From Hirschia sp964351655 (GTDB taxonomy: Bacteria; Pseudomonadota; Alphaproteobacteria; Caulobacterales; Hyphomonadaceae), in the NCBI GenBank assembly GCA_964351655.1, contig CAYGPD010000005.1, forward strand, positions 1-64,000: a stretch of 64,000 nucleotides of DNA. The letters run 5' to 3'. Below the pieces are notes generated by a model, which worked only from the letters and a program-made list of their open reading frames with translations, made no database searches and was not told where the DNA came from. The position numbers and the translations under genes are program-made. Below, piece after piece: positions 9,614 to 18,350 of the stretch (positions are counted from its first letter, which is position 1; each line of letters begins with the position of its first letter).

Positions 9614-9907
9614 TTAGCCGTTTTTTTGACGCCAGCGCTCCATTGCTGCGGAGATAGCGAATGTTTCGCGGTATTTAGGGCTACCGGAGGGACGCGGTGC
9701 GCGTTCTGAAACGAGCGCCATAATATCAGCGAGTTTGTTGTGGGCTGCACCTGATTGGCCAGCGCCGATATAAGCGTGAAGTTCAACCAAAGCATCTGAC
9801 AATTGGTCGTGTGCACGGATTACGAAATACGGTTCATCCTGTGCAAGATCATCATAGCAGTCAAATTGTGATTTATTGGCTTTTGAGCCTATCGGGGCTT
9901 CAGTCAT
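9614..9907 (-). CDS. Hypothetical 97-residue protein
   Basis: Small soluble protein with no signal peptide or membrane segment. The region LSDALVELHAYIGAGQ and HNKLADIMALVSERAP look like two helices, followed by a basic C-terminus (FAISAAMERWRQKNG). ATG at 9907 follows a GAGAGA-type site. It is co-oriented with the acyl-CoA dehydrogenase 75 nt upstream and could be cotranscribed with it. No family was recognised. Confidence 0.5.
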   Translation of the reverse strand: MTEAPIGSKANKSQFDCYDDLAQDEPYFVIRAHDQLSDALVELHAYIGAGQSGAAHNKLADIMALVSERAPRPSGSPKYRETFAISAAMERWRQKNG

Positions 9908-9982
9908 ATTGTTCTCTCTTATCGAAAAGGAATCGCTTTGAGATGAGTTTAGGCTGAAAACCCCGGTTTGTTCAGTGGCAAA

Positions 9983-11758
9983 TTAAGCTTCAATGGGATC
10001 AAATAGCGTTGCCATTGCGTCTTCCACAAGATTTGCAGGAGCAGACACTGCTTCCATGCGGCCTTGAGCTTGTGTAAGCGTTTCATCTGCAAACACACGT
10101 GCAAGGGTTATGGCTTTGGTTTTGAACGCATCATTTGCTTCCAAGGAACGAATTGCGCTTTGTGCGAGCAAATATCCGCCAACAACATCACCAGCCAATC
10201 GCAGATAAGCAGTCGCACCAGCAAGCGCTACAGCTCGATTGTCAGCCATGCATTTGAGCATCCATTCGGTCGATTCCTCAAGGTAGGAAACAGCTGAGTA
10301 AAGACGGTTTGCAACAATAGCTAGGTGGCCATTGCCTGTAGCAGAAGCATCAGAGATTGTTTTTCGAATATCGGCGATCATGGCTTTCATGCCTGCACCA
10401 TCATCTGAAGACAGTTTACGGCCTACAAGGTCCATCGCTTGGATAGCATTTGTGCCTTCATAGATAGGATTGATACGGGCATCCAGCATGATTTGAGCGG
10501 CTTCTGACTCATTCATAAAACCCATACCACCATAAACTTGAACGGCTAGGTTTGCCAGATCACATCCGCGATCTGTACACCAAGCTTTGGCGATGGGCAC
10601 GAGAAGGTCTTCACGCTGTTTGAATTTAGTTTTGTCTTCAGCATCTTTTGAATGCTCAGCAAGGTCTGATGCACCCGCGCATGCATAAACGATAGCGCGT
10701 GCTGCTTGTGTGGTGGCGGCCATTGAGACAAGTGTGCGGCGAATGTCTGGGTGGTGAATGATAGCTGCATCACCTTCTACACCTGGCGCTTTACCTTGCT
10801 TGCGGTCACGTGCGTAAGCTTCGGCTGATTGCGTGGCTGCTTCACATACGGACACACCTTGAAGCCCCACTTGCAAACGTGCTGCATTCATCATGATGAA
10901 CATAGCGGCGAGACCTTTGTTTTCTTCGCCGATCAACCAGCCTTTAGCACCAGAATATTCCATCACACATGTTGGGGAAGCGTGGATACCGATTTTTTCT
11001 TCAAGGCCAATACATTGAAAAGAGTTGCGTTCACCCAGAGAGCCATCTGCGTTTACGAAGAATTTTGGCACGAGGAAAAGAGATATTCCACGCGATCCCG
11101 CAGGCGCTTCCGGTGTGCGTGCTAGTACGAGCTGAATGATGTTGTCAGCGACATCATGTTCACCCCATGTGATGAAGATTTTTTGACCTGTAATCGCAAA
11201 AGAGCCATCGCCATTTGGAACGGCTTTGGTTTTTAGGGCACCGACATCAGAACCGGCAGTCGGTTCTGTGAGGTTCATTGCGCCTGTCCATTCTCCGGAG
11301 ACAAGTTTTTCAAGGTAGGTTGATTTTTGTTCGTCAGTGCCTTTTTCGATGAGGGCTTCGATCGCACCGAATGTAAGCATTGGGTTGAGGCTGAATGCAG
11401 GGTTTGCACTTTGCATCATTTCCATAACGGCGATTGCAAGAGATTTTGGGAGGGCTTGTCCACCAAATTCTTCAGGGAATGGCAAACCAATCCAGCCACC
11501 TTCGGCAAATGTTTTGTAAGCGTCTTTATAACCGGGAGCGGCGGTGACGACGCCATCTTTTAGTGTTGCGCCATGTTTGTGACCGATTGGGCTAAGGGGA
11601 GACAGCACGTTTGAGGCCAGCTTATTGGCTTCTTCCAGCACGGGTGCCAGCAATTCGCTGTCATAGTTTTCAAACGCGCCAGTTGCGCCTGCGGCATCAA
11701 TTTCAGCGTTGTATTTAAGAGCGTTTTCAATAGCGGCCAGCGGTGCAGAATACGGCAT
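9983..11758 (-). CDS. Acyl-CoA dehydrogenase with N- and C-terminal extensions
   Basis: FAD-dependent acyl-CoA dehydrogenase performing the first alpha,beta-dehydrogenation step of fatty acid beta-oxidation. The 591 residues fit the long class with the small N-terminal domain (MPYSAPLAAIENALKYN) and a C-terminal extra domain. Landmarks are the FAD/substrate block MNLTEPTAGSDVGAL, ITGQKIFITWGEHD, and the catalytic-Glu region NPIYEGTNAIQAMDL. The ATG has an AGGGAG site 7 nt upstream. It is the only obvious beta-oxidation gene here; chain-length preference cannot be told. Confidence 0.93.
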   Translation of the reverse strand: MPYSAPLAAIENALKYNAEIDAAGATGAFENYDSELLAPVLEEANKLASNVLSPLSPIGHKHGATLKDGVVTAAPGYKDAYKTFAEGGWIGLPFPEEFGGQALPKSLAIAVMEMMQSANPAFSLNPMLTFGAIEALIEKGTDEQKSTYLEKLVSGEWTGAMNLTEPTAGSDVGALKTKAVPNGDGSFAITGQKIFITWGEHDVADNIIQLVLARTPEAPAGSRGISLFLVPKFFVNADGSLGERNSFQCIGLEEKIGIHASPTCVMEYSGAKGWLIGEENKGLAAMFIMMNAARLQVGLQGVSVCEAATQSAEAYARDRKQGKAPGVEGDAAIIHHPDIRRTLVSMAATTQAARAIVYACAGASDLAEHSKDAEDKTKFKQREDLLVPIAKAWCTDRGCDLANLAVQVYGGMGFMNESEAAQIMLDARINPIYEGTNAIQAMDLVGRKLSSDDGAGMKAMIADIRKTISDASATGNGHLAIVANRLYSAVSYLEESTEWMLKCMADNRAVALAGATAYLRLAGDVVGGYLLAQSAIRSLEANDAFKTKAITLARVFADETLTQAQGRMEAVSAPANLVEDAMATLFDPIEA

Positions 11759-11875
11759 TCATTTCTCCCTAAAAGGTCCACGCCTACCTGCGTAACCTTA
11801 ATACATCCATTCAATGCAAACAGTTTATCGCAATGCGAGCTGTTTTCATAGTAAAAGGTATATCATTTGTTTATG

Positions 11876-12409
11876 TTAGAGCGGAAGTGACGCAGGAATT
11901 GCCCCTTCATGCTCTAAGAGCCAATGTTTCTTATCGACCCCACCAGCATATCCTGTGAGCTTGCCATTTGCGCCAATCACGCGGTGGCAAGGCACAACTA
12001 TGCCAATTGGGTTTGCGCCATTGGCAAGGCCAACAGCGCGTACAGCTTTAGGCTTTCCTATCTGTTTGGCAAGATCACCATAGGTAAGGGTTTTGCCTAT
12101 TGGAATGGTGCGCAATGCGGCCCAAACTTGCTTTTGAAAGGCTGTGCCACCTGTTTTGGTTTTGAGGGAGGCTATGGCATTAAGGTCGCCTTTGAAATAG
12201 GCGGTGAGGGCGTGTGCCGCACCTGATGGTTTTTTGTCTGTATATTCAATAAGTTCATATTTGTTTGCGCCATAATGGCGGGTGAAAAGCTTATGAAGAC
12301 GCTCTTCATATGCATCCCATTCCACGGCTCGCAAATTGTCTTCTGCATCCGTTATAATGCTGAGTTCGCCGAAAGGACTGCTGATTTTTTCTAGAAATAA
12401 TTTTAGCAT
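11876..12409 (-). CDS. ogt: Methylated-DNA--protein-cysteine methyltransferase (Ogt type)
   Basis: Suicide repair protein that removes alkyl groups from O6-alkylguanine and O4-alkylthymine. The helix-turn-helix DNA-binding block (TAFQKQVWAALRTIPIGKT) and the acceptor-cysteine motif IVVPCHRVIGANG are intact, followed by the conserved GYAGG. At 177 residues it has the usual Ogt length and lacks the Ada N-terminal half. It is divergent from the Ada-AlkA fusion gene across a short region holding an 11-bp inverted repeat, which suggests joint control of alkylation repair. Confidence 0.93.
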   Translation of the reverse strand: MLKLFLEKISSPFGELSIITDAEDNLRAVEWDAYEERLHKLFTRHYGANKYELIEYTDKKPSGAAHALTAYFKGDLNAIASLKTKTGGTAFQKQVWAALRTIPIGKTLTYGDLAKQIGKPKAVRAVGLANGANPIGIVVPCHRVIGANGKLTGYAGGVDKKHWLLEHEGAIPASLPL

Positions 12410-12471
12410 GTCGAGCCTGTGGTCTTAATTGAGGTGAGGCAATCATAGCGTGAGTCTTATGAAATTCACTG

Positions 12472-12520
12472 GCGGTTTTCGGACGTGGTTGGCATGATGG
12501 CATTAAGGGCCGAAAACCGC
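12472..12520. repeat. Perfect 11-bp inverted repeat between ogt and the Ada-AlkA gene
   Basis: GCGGTTTTCGG (12472-12482) and its exact reverse complement CCGAAAACCGC (12510-12520) are separated by 27 nt in the divergent intergenic region. It could be two half-sites for the Ada-type regulator encoded next door, or a hairpin in the 5' leader of the fusion gene. No T-tract follows, so it is not a terminator. Confidence 0.6.
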
Positions 12521-12556
12521 TAGACGTTGATGCGCGGCTATGTGCAATGTGGTGGT

Positions 12557-14041
12557 ATGGAATTAGATCACTCAGCTTGCTATCGCGCTGTTTCAACACG
12601 CGACACACGATTTGACGGGCGTATTTTTACGGCTGTGAAGACGACGGGGATTTACTGTCGGCCAGTATGTCCTGCACGTACACCCCTTGAAAACAATGTA
12701 GAATTTTACCCTAGTGCCGCTGCTGCGCAGGAGGCGGGGTATCGGCCTTGCTTGCGATGTCGGCCTGAAACCGCACCCGATTTGGGAGCGTGGAAAGGCA
12801 CATCAAATACGGTGTCTCGTGCTTTGAATATGATTGAATTAGGGGCGCTGGATGATGGGAATGTTGCGCATTTGGCTGCAAGATTGGGGGTAGGTGATCG
12901 GCATTTGCGGCGGTTATTTGCACAGCATTTGGGCGCATCCCCGATTGCTGTGGCGCAGACGCGGCGGGTGTTGCTGGCTAAGCAATTGATTCACGATACG
13001 AATTTATCCCTTGCTCAAGTGGCTATGGCTTCAGGGTTTGGAAGTATTCGTAGATTTAACGAGACATTCTCAGCTTTGTATAATCGGCCGCCGAGCGAAA
13101 TGCGCCGCAATGAAAAAGATAAGGCAATACAGGATGCTGCGGCGGGTGATGTGGTTGTGCAGCTCAATTATCGTGCCCCATATGACTGGCCTGCTATGCT
13201 AAAATATTTCGCAGCGCGAGCAATTGATGGCATGGAAGTTGTGGAGAATGGCAAATATATCCGCGCTATTTCGATTGGCGATCAGCATGGTGTTGTGACT
13301 ATTTCTCACTTTGAAGGGCAAAGTGGTTCTGGCCAAACGGGCAAGATAGAAGCGCGTATTCGTTTTCCTGTGTTGAGTGCTTTGCCGCAAATTATTGCGC
13401 GTTTACGGCGTTTGCTGGATTTATCGACGGATCCTGAAATAGTGGGCGCGCATTTAAGTGACGACCCATTTCTGAAACCCTTAATTAACAAGCGATTAGG
13501 GCTGCGTGCGCCGGGAGCTTGGGATGGGTTTGAGTTGGCGATACGCGCTATTCTGGGGCAACAAATAACCATTGAGGCTGCTCGCAAGCTGGGTAATGGC
13601 TTGGTGGCAGATTATGGCGAGGTGTTGGGCAGCTCTACGGGTGTTGCGGGTGTGACCCATGCATTCCCCCTTGCGCGCACACTTGCTGATGCGGACTTGT
13701 CAAGCTTGCGCATGCCGCGTGCGCGATCAGGAGCGTTAAAAGCGATGGCGCAGGCTGTTGTCGATGATCCTGACTTGTTTTCGATGCGGGCGAGCTTGGA
13801 TGAAACACTCAAATCGCTAACAAACCTAAAAGGCATTGGCGACTGGACTGCCCAATATATTGCGATGCGCGCTATGCAAGAAGCAGATGCTTTTCCGGCG
13901 GCAGATGCTGCATTGATCAATGCATTTGAAAAGCTAACGGGTGAAAGACTAAAGCCCAAAGAATTGCAGGTCGTGGCCCAAAAGTGGAGACCTTGGCGTG
14001 CCTATGCAACGCAATATTTGTGGGCAAGTTTGGCTGACTAG
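12557..14041 (+). CDS. Ada-AlkA fusion: methyl-sensing AraC-type regulator / DNA-3-methyladenine glycosylase II
   Basis: Multidomain alkylation-response protein. Order of domains: Ada zinc/methyl-phosphotriester domain (residues about 1-75) with the four zinc Cys in YCRPVCPAR and CLRCRPE, the first of which is the methyl acceptor in Ada; an AraC-type helix-turn-helix (about 85-180, with ACTIVE-type blocks LSLAQVAMASGFGS and FNETFSALYNRPPSE); an AlkA N-terminal domain; and the HhH-GPD glycosylase (LTNLKGIGDWTAQYIAMRA) with catalytic Asp in FPAADAAL. It lacks the Ada C-terminal methyltransferase, which is supplied by the divergent ogt. ATG at 12557 is used; 12530 is also possible. The known family arrangement supports a sensor-activator fused to a repair glycosylase. 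Confidence 0.9.
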   Translation: MELDHSACYRAVSTRDTRFDGRIFTAVKTTGIYCRPVCPARTPLENNVEFYPSAAAAQEAGYRPCLRCRPETAPDLGAWKGTSNTVSRALNMIELGALDDGNVAHLAARLGVGDRHLRRLFAQHLGASPIAVAQTRRVLLAKQLIHDTNLSLAQVAMASGFGSIRRFNETFSALYNRPPSEMRRNEKDKAIQDAAAGDVVVQLNYRAPYDWPAMLKYFAARAIDGMEVVENGKYIRAISIGDQHGVVTISHFEGQSGSGQTGKIEARIRFPVLSALPQIIARLRRLLDLSTDPEIVGAHLSDDPFLKPLINKRLGLRAPGAWDGFELAIRAILGQQITIEAARKLGNGLVADYGEVLGSSTGVAGVTHAFPLARTLADADLSSLRMPRARSGALKAMAQAVVDDPDLFSMRASLDETLKSLTNLKGIGDWTAQYIAMRAMQEADAFPAADAALINAFEKLTGERLKPKELQVVAQKWRPWRAYATQYLWASLAD

Positions 14042-14589
14042 CTTTTCTTCATCATGTTTTTAAGTTCATTGGCATGATGACGTAGACTGATGAGAAACTC
14101 ACCCACTTCGAGGCGAAGATCGCTCGTTTCTAGCTTGCGCAAGCTGCGCTCTGTCCAGCCCTTTTCGGGGCACAATTGCTCGATAAAGTTTTGGTACTTA
14201 TCGTTCTCACTATCGGTGAGGGGTAAACGGCTGGCCGTTTGCAACAATAAGAGAAGCTCGTGCACAATCAACATACCGCGAAAAGCGTCCATAATGTCTG
14301 GCAATTGCGCGGGGTCATTCATCCACGATTTGTCTTTGAAGACTGTCTGCATGAGATGTTGACCTGCACCATTGCAATCATAGCTGGCGCAACCGCCAAA
14401 TCCCTCTTGTTTTAATGTTGCGTGGATTTTGCACTTGCCGCAATCACTGCCTGCTGTTTCCAGATTAACGCACGTTTCACCCGCCTCTTTGTCGATGGCA
14501 AATTCATCGGACTTATCAAACGCAAATACCACACAGCAAAGCGCCGCGCATTGGGAGCAATCAGCTTTTAATGAGGGAATTGTAGGCAT
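14038..14589 (-). CDS. Cys-rich protein of unknown function (YkgJ-like metal-binding N-terminus)
   Basis: The N-terminal 75 residues hold about ten Cys, including CSQCAALCC, CGKC and GCASYDC, a spacing reminiscent of YkgJ-type zinc/iron-binding proteins but not identical. The C-terminal two thirds are helical, with a hydrophobic stretch LIVHELLLLLQTA. ATG at 14589 gives MPTIPSLKADC; an upstream ATG at 14646 would add 19 residues, and neither has a strong ribosome site. The end overlaps the Ada-AlkA stop codon by 4 nt. Some relatives sit beside pentapeptide-repeat proteins, but none is present here. Function is unknown. Confidence 0.6.
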   Translation of the reverse strand: MPTIPSLKADCSQCAALCCVVFAFDKSDEFAIDKEAGETCVNLETAGSDCGKCKIHATLKQEGFGGCASYDCNGAGQHLMQTVFKDKSWMNDPAQLPDIMDAFRGMLIVHELLLLLQTASRLPLTDSENDKYQNFIEQLCPEKGWTERSLRKLETSDLRLEVGEFLISLRHHANELKNMMKKS

Positions 14590-14673
14590 ACAGGAGAGGT
14601 TCGATTGTAACTTTATGTGTGAATGTGAGCCCGCGTTTTTTTGCATATCTTCACGGGCTTCACAACAATAAAT

Positions 14674-15687
14674 CTACAGTTTGATTGACCATCCCAGAGC
14701 GCCGAATCTTTGCGGGGTTGTTTGCTCATCAAATTGTTTGGAGCGCTCCACATAGGTTAGGCTGAGTTGTGTGTTATTCCATTGCAGAACTAAACCTGCT
14801 TGCAGATCATGTACGACGCGTTCTGTGTGAATGGAGCGTGTGTCACTGTCATCGAACAAACTTCCATCGAGAATGTAGTCATGCGCCACATAGCGCGCTT
14901 CTGCGCCTCCAAATATATACCAGCTGAAATCATCATCTGGCGTAAAATATCCAGCGCCAGCAAGAGAGGGACGAATACGCGGCGGGCCGTAATCGTTTTT
15001 CAAATCATTCCCAAAACGTGCAGTTAGCCCTGCGCGTACATTGGTGTTGAGTGTACCAAGGGTAAAACCTGCATTGGGGACAAGATCGACGCCATAGTCT
15101 GAGTTTCCAAAGTTTGCGAGGGCGCGATATCTGCGATCATATATCAGGTCAGCCCCAAATTGTTCGCCGACTTGGTTTTCCCAGCCTTGAGGAAGGTCAT
15201 CACTGATGAGGCTGTGAAACTCCTCTTGAAGCCATTCACCACCGGCCGATTTTCCAACTTGTCCGATACGGACCGATACTTGATCAATTGCGTTTTCAGT
15301 TTCTATTAGCGAGGTCGCCTCTAGATATAAATACCCAGCATATGGATGTTGATCTGGGATGAAATCAGTTTCGCTGATGTCACTTGGAGTGAAAACGGAA
15401 TGTCCGACAGCAAATCCACGACGAATGGTGGCAGCTTCGCCATCTTTGGTGAATATGTTTGCGAGGGCATTATCGACCCATTGTGCATCTTTGGGAGCTG
15501 ATAAATAGCCTAACCGAAATCCATTTGTGTAGTTGCGGTCTTGGTCACCAAACCAATCATTTTCTAATACAAAAGAGAGGGTGCCTTTTGTCTCTTGAGT
15601 GGGGGCAGGGTTAGCAGTTTGTGATATTGCTGGCATAGCAAATAATACACTTGCACCCGCAAGCATTGGCATGGCAAATTTAGTCAT
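14674..15687 (-). CDS. LpxR family outer membrane protein (lipid A 3'-O-deacylase-like, DUF2219)
   Basis: Outer-membrane beta-barrel of the LpxR/DUF2219 family; characterised members remove the 3'-acyloxyacyl chain of lipid A. A cleavable signal (AMPAISQT) is followed by the diagnostic ENDWFGDQDRNYTNG and GFRLGYLSAP, then PYAGYLYLEAT. Asn/Asp/Thr residues matching the LpxR active-site region near the N-terminus are present. The 337 residues are typical. The ATG has an AGGGGA site. An EcfG-type promoter lies about 85 nt upstream. Many DUF2219 members are untested, so enzyme activity is inference. Confidence 0.8.
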   Translation of the reverse strand: MTKFAMPMLAGASVLFAMPAISQTANPAPTQETKGTLSFVLENDWFGDQDRNYTNGFRLGYLSAPKDAQWVDNALANIFTKDGEAATIRRGFAVGHSVFTPSDISETDFIPDQHPYAGYLYLEATSLIETENAIDQVSVRIGQVGKSAGGEWLQEEFHSLISDDLPQGWENQVGEQFGADLIYDRRYRALANFGNSDYGVDLVPNAGFTLGTLNTNVRAGLTARFGNDLKNDYGPPRIRPSLAGAGYFTPDDDFSWYIFGGAEARYVAHDYILDGSLFDDSDTRSIHTERVVHDLQAGLVLQWNNTQLSLTYVERSKQFDEQTTPQRFGALGWSIKL

Positions 15688-15770
15688 GGATATCCCCTAA
15701 AAATTAGCTTTGATGTAGAAGGGCAAGCCTGCAAGCGCAAAGATTGCTCATCGTATCTGTGAAATTTTGA

Positions 15771-15795
15771 AACGATCAGGGATGGGTTTCGTTCC
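15771..15795 (-). promoter_or_regulatory. EcfG-type general stress promoter upstream of the LpxR-like gene
   Basis: On the minus strand GGAAC (15795-15791) and CGTT (15774-15771) are separated by 16 nt, matching the GGAAC-N16/17-CGTT consensus of alphaproteobacterial EcfG promoters. The distance to the start codon is about 85 nt. Confidence 0.55.
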
Positions 15796-15812
15796 AATTG
15801 GGAATTGAAAAT

Positions 15813-15849
15813 TATAAAAAAGCCGCTCCCCCAGAAAGAGAAGCGGCTT
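15813..15849 (-). terminator. Intrinsic terminator of fumC
   Basis: On the minus strand AAGCCGCT and AGCGGCTT (15842-15849 and 15820-15827) form an 8-bp stem followed by a run of T. It lies just past the fumC stop codon. Confidence 0.85.
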
Positions 15850-15872
15850 AGATTTGATAATTTTTGACCGGC

Positions 15873-17282
15873 TTACTTAGGAGTCGGCCCGATCATTTTG
15901 GCTGGGACGACGATGGCGTCGAAGTCTGCTTCAGAAATGCCGAGCGCGAGGGCTTCGATTTTAAGTGTCGTGCCGTTTTTGTGCGCGTTTTTGGCAACTT
16001 TGGCAGCGAGGTCATAACCGTATTTCTCTTTCAGTGGTGTCACCAACATGAGAGAGTTTTCTAGACCCTTTTTGATGTTGTCGTGACGTGGCTCAATTCC
16101 GACCACACAATTGTCTGTGAAGGAGATTGCGGCATCTGATAGCAATTTCACTGATTGCAAGAAGTTGTATGCCATCATCGGGTTGAACACGTTTAGCTCA
16201 AAATGGCCTTGAGATCCTGCAAAAGAGATTGCAGAGTTATTGCCGTGAATGTGAGCACATACTTGAGTGAGCGCTTCACATTGTGTTGGGTTCACTTTAC
16301 CCGGCATGATAGATGAGCCCGGCTCGTTTTCTGGAAGGGCCAATTCACCTAAACCTGAACGCGGACCAGAACCTAAGAAGCGAATGTCGTTGGCGATTTT
16401 AAAGCAAGACATGGCCACAGTTGTGATTGCGCCATGAGCAAATACCATTGCATCGTGTGCTGCGAGGCTTTCAAATTTGTTTGGCGCTGTTTTAAACGGC
16501 AAGCCTGTGATTTGCGCGATTTTGTCAGCGACTAATTCTGCAAAGCCTTCAGGACAGGCCAGACCTGTACCAACGGCTGTTCCACCTTGTGCAAGTTCCA
16601 TCAATGCAGGTTGGGTTTGCTTGATGCGCTCAATGCCGTTTTCTACCTGTTTGGCGTAACCGGAAAACTCTTGCCCCAATGTGATTGGTGTCGCGTCTTG
16701 TGTGTGTGTGCGACCGATTTTGATAATGTCTTTGTATTCTTGGGCTTTGTCGTTTAGCGCGTTGTAGAGTTTCGTCAGCGCTGGCAGCAATGTGTGCTCA
16801 ATCTCAACAGAGCAAGCAATGTGCATGGCTGTTGGGAATGTGTCGTTTGACGACTGAGACATGTTACAGTGATCATTTGGGTGAACGGGCGTTTTTGATC
16901 CCATTTCGCCGCCAAGAATTTCAATGGCGCGGTTTGAGATAACCTCATTCGCGTTCATGTTGGACTGTGTACCAGACCCAGTTTGCCATACAACGAGGGG
17001 GAAGTGATCATTGAGTTTGCCTTCAATCACTTCATTAGCGGCTTGAACGATGACTTTACCCAAGTCTTTGTCCATTTTTCCAAGCGCCATATTCGCTTCT
17101 GCACAGCCGCGTTTCACAACACCAAGCGCTGTGATGATAGGTTGAGGTTGTTGTTCCCAACCGATTTTAAAATTGCCCAATGAGCGTTGAGCTTGTGCGC
17201 CCCAATATTTGGAAGAATCTACTTCGATAGGGCCGAAAGTATCGGTTTCGGTACGTGTTGTCTTGTCGCTCATATTTGGCAT
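15873..17282 (-). CDS. fumC: Fumarate hydratase class II
   Basis: TCA-cycle enzyme interconverting fumarate and L-malate; iron-independent homotetramer of the fumarase/aspartase superfamily. The signature GSSIMPGKVNPTQ with the catalytic Ser loop is intact, as are TGSGTQSNMNANEV and GRTHTQDATPITLGQ. At 469 residues it has full family length. Two in-frame ATGs lie 9 nt apart (17282 and 17273); both fit an AAGGGA site. The hairpin directly downstream terminates it. It stands alone, with no sdh or mdh neighbours. Confidence 0.97.
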   Translation of the reverse strand: MPNMSDKTTRTETDTFGPIEVDSSKYWGAQAQRSLGNFKIGWEQQPQPIITALGVVKRGCAEANMALGKMDKDLGKVIVQAANEVIEGKLNDHFPLVVWQTGSGTQSNMNANEVISNRAIEILGGEMGSKTPVHPNDHCNMSQSSNDTFPTAMHIACSVEIEHTLLPALTKLYNALNDKAQEYKDIIKIGRTHTQDATPITLGQEFSGYAKQVENGIERIKQTQPALMELAQGGTAVGTGLACPEGFAELVADKIAQITGLPFKTAPNKFESLAAHDAMVFAHGAITTVAMSCFKIANDIRFLGSGPRSGLGELALPENEPGSSIMPGKVNPTQCEALTQVCAHIHGNNSAISFAGSQGHFELNVFNPMMAYNFLQSVKLLSDAAISFTDNCVVGIEPRHDNIKKGLENSLMLVTPLKEKYGYDLAAKVAKNAHKNGTTLKIEALALGISEADFDAIVVPAKMIGPTPK

Positions 17283-17503
17283 GTCCCTTATATATTTGGC
17301 GCACGGGGGCGTGCTGGGCTGTCTTTGCGATATGGATTAAGCCAATGAGAGTTAAGGATCAACTAGCAAACATATGCGAGAAATTGTCCTTTCCACATTG
17401 AAAGGCCGAATTTGAACGCCATTTGGAAGAAATAATAAGCATTTAACTGTATGAAAGTATAAGTTTTATTGTGGAATATTTGTTTAAGTAAACAAAAAGC
17501 AAT

Positions 17504-17529
17504 GGAACGTATTTGGAGTCTGCTCCGTT
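17504..17529 (+). promoter_or_regulatory. EcfG-type general stress promoter of DUF2383 paralogue A
   Basis: GGAAC (17504-17508), 17 nt, CGTT (17526-17529): an exact match to the alphaproteobacterial EcfG consensus, 51 nt upstream of the start codon. The paralogue at 19.8 kb has the same element with the same 17-nt spacing. Confidence 0.75.
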
Positions 17530-17579
17530 GATATTGCATGGGTTCTACAGAGCCTGACGCAATAAAAGGAGATCTTGAT

Positions 17580-18212
17580 ATGTTAAATAAACTTATGATG
17601 ACGACTGCAGCTGCCGCTCTAGCTCTTTCTGTGACAGCAAACGCTCAAGAAGCGCAAAGCACAGAACAGCTCAACCAAGAACAAGGTGCGATGATTGAAG
17701 ATGCGCAACACGCAGAAGACACGATGTTGCACGATAGTGACGCCGTCGCGAACGCAAAAAAGCTTTATAAAGAAGCGATGGAAGAAGAAATCGGTGAAAT
17801 GAATGAAGTTGCATCTATTTTGATTGATGCCGAAGAGCTTTATTCCGATGCATCTAAATTACCAGACAGTGACACACCAGTGCGTGAGCATTTGATGGAA
17901 TTGTCTAAAGAACGCGCACAACAACGTGAAGAAATCCAACAGTTTGTTGCAAGCAAAGGCGCTGAAGCTGACACGTATGGTGAGGCTTTAGGTACAGGAC
18001 ACCGTGCATTTACGCAAATGCGTACAGCCTTTGAAAACGATAAAGTTGTTGCCGTTGAAGAAGTATTACGCGGTGAAAAATACATCGTAGATCAAATCAA
18101 TGAGCGCATTGATTCTAAAGAGATCGCATCTGAAGATGCTGTGACTTTGCTGAAAGACATTCGCGCTGAAGTGGAAGCGAGTATTGCAGAATTAGAAACG
18201 CAACAAAGCTAA
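17580..18212 (+). CDS. DUF2383 (PA2169-type) four-helix-bundle protein, exported, paralogue A
   Basis: Exported protein with a ferritin-like helical domain of the PA2169/DUF2383 family. The signal peptide ends at TANAQEA. The mature protein has an acidic linker, then helices KLYKEAMEEEIGEMNEVAS, ELYSDASKLPDSDTPV, LSKERAQQREEIQQFV and GEALGTGHRAFTQMRTAF, the order and motifs of DUF2383. The function of the family is unknown; it is often stress-induced. ATG at 17580 has AAGGAG 8 nt upstream and removes 14 spurious codons. Behind it lie a strong 12-bp hairpin and an intrinsic terminator. It is a clear paralogue of the lipoprotein at 19828. Confidence 0.8.
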   Translation: MLNKLMMTTAAAALALSVTANAQEAQSTEQLNQEQGAMIEDAQHAEDTMLHDSDAVANAKKLYKEAMEEEIGEMNEVASILIDAEELYSDASKLPDSDTPVREHLMELSKERAQQREEIQQFVASKGAEADTYGEALGTGHRAFTQMRTAFENDKVVAVEEVLRGEKYIVDQINERIDSKEIASEDAVTLLKDIRAEVEASIAELETQQS

Positions 18213-18232
18213 CATTTTGCAAAAAATGAGAT

Positions 18233-18262
18233 CTAACAAATAGCACAATAGCTATTTGTTAG
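18233..18262 (+). repeat. Perfect 12-bp hairpin downstream of DUF2383 A
   Basis: CTAACAAATAGC (18233-18244) and GCTATTTGTTAG (18251-18262) with a 6-nt loop. It is followed at once by a separate GC-rich terminator, so it is probably a 3'-UTR structure rather than the terminator itself. Confidence 0.65.
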
Positions 18263-18270
18263 AGTAGAGA

Positions 18271-18299
18271 AGCCGGTGCCTATAGGGTGCCGGCTTTTT
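18271..18299 (+). terminator. Intrinsic terminator after DUF2383 A
   Basis: AGCCGGTGCC pairs with GGTGCCGGCT (two G-U pairs) around a short loop, followed by TTTTT. It separates the DUF2383 A gene from the membrane protein gene, so the latter has its own promoter. Confidence 0.85.
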
Positions 18300-18350
18300 G
18301 CGTGTATGCTGGTGTTACGCTATGGTGTGCAAGCGTGAGGAGAGCATGCG

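Noticed and set aside
12410..12530. LexA-type (GTTC-N7-GTTC) box in the ogt/Ada-AlkA region
   Set aside because: No such spacing was found, and the repeat present is of a different type.
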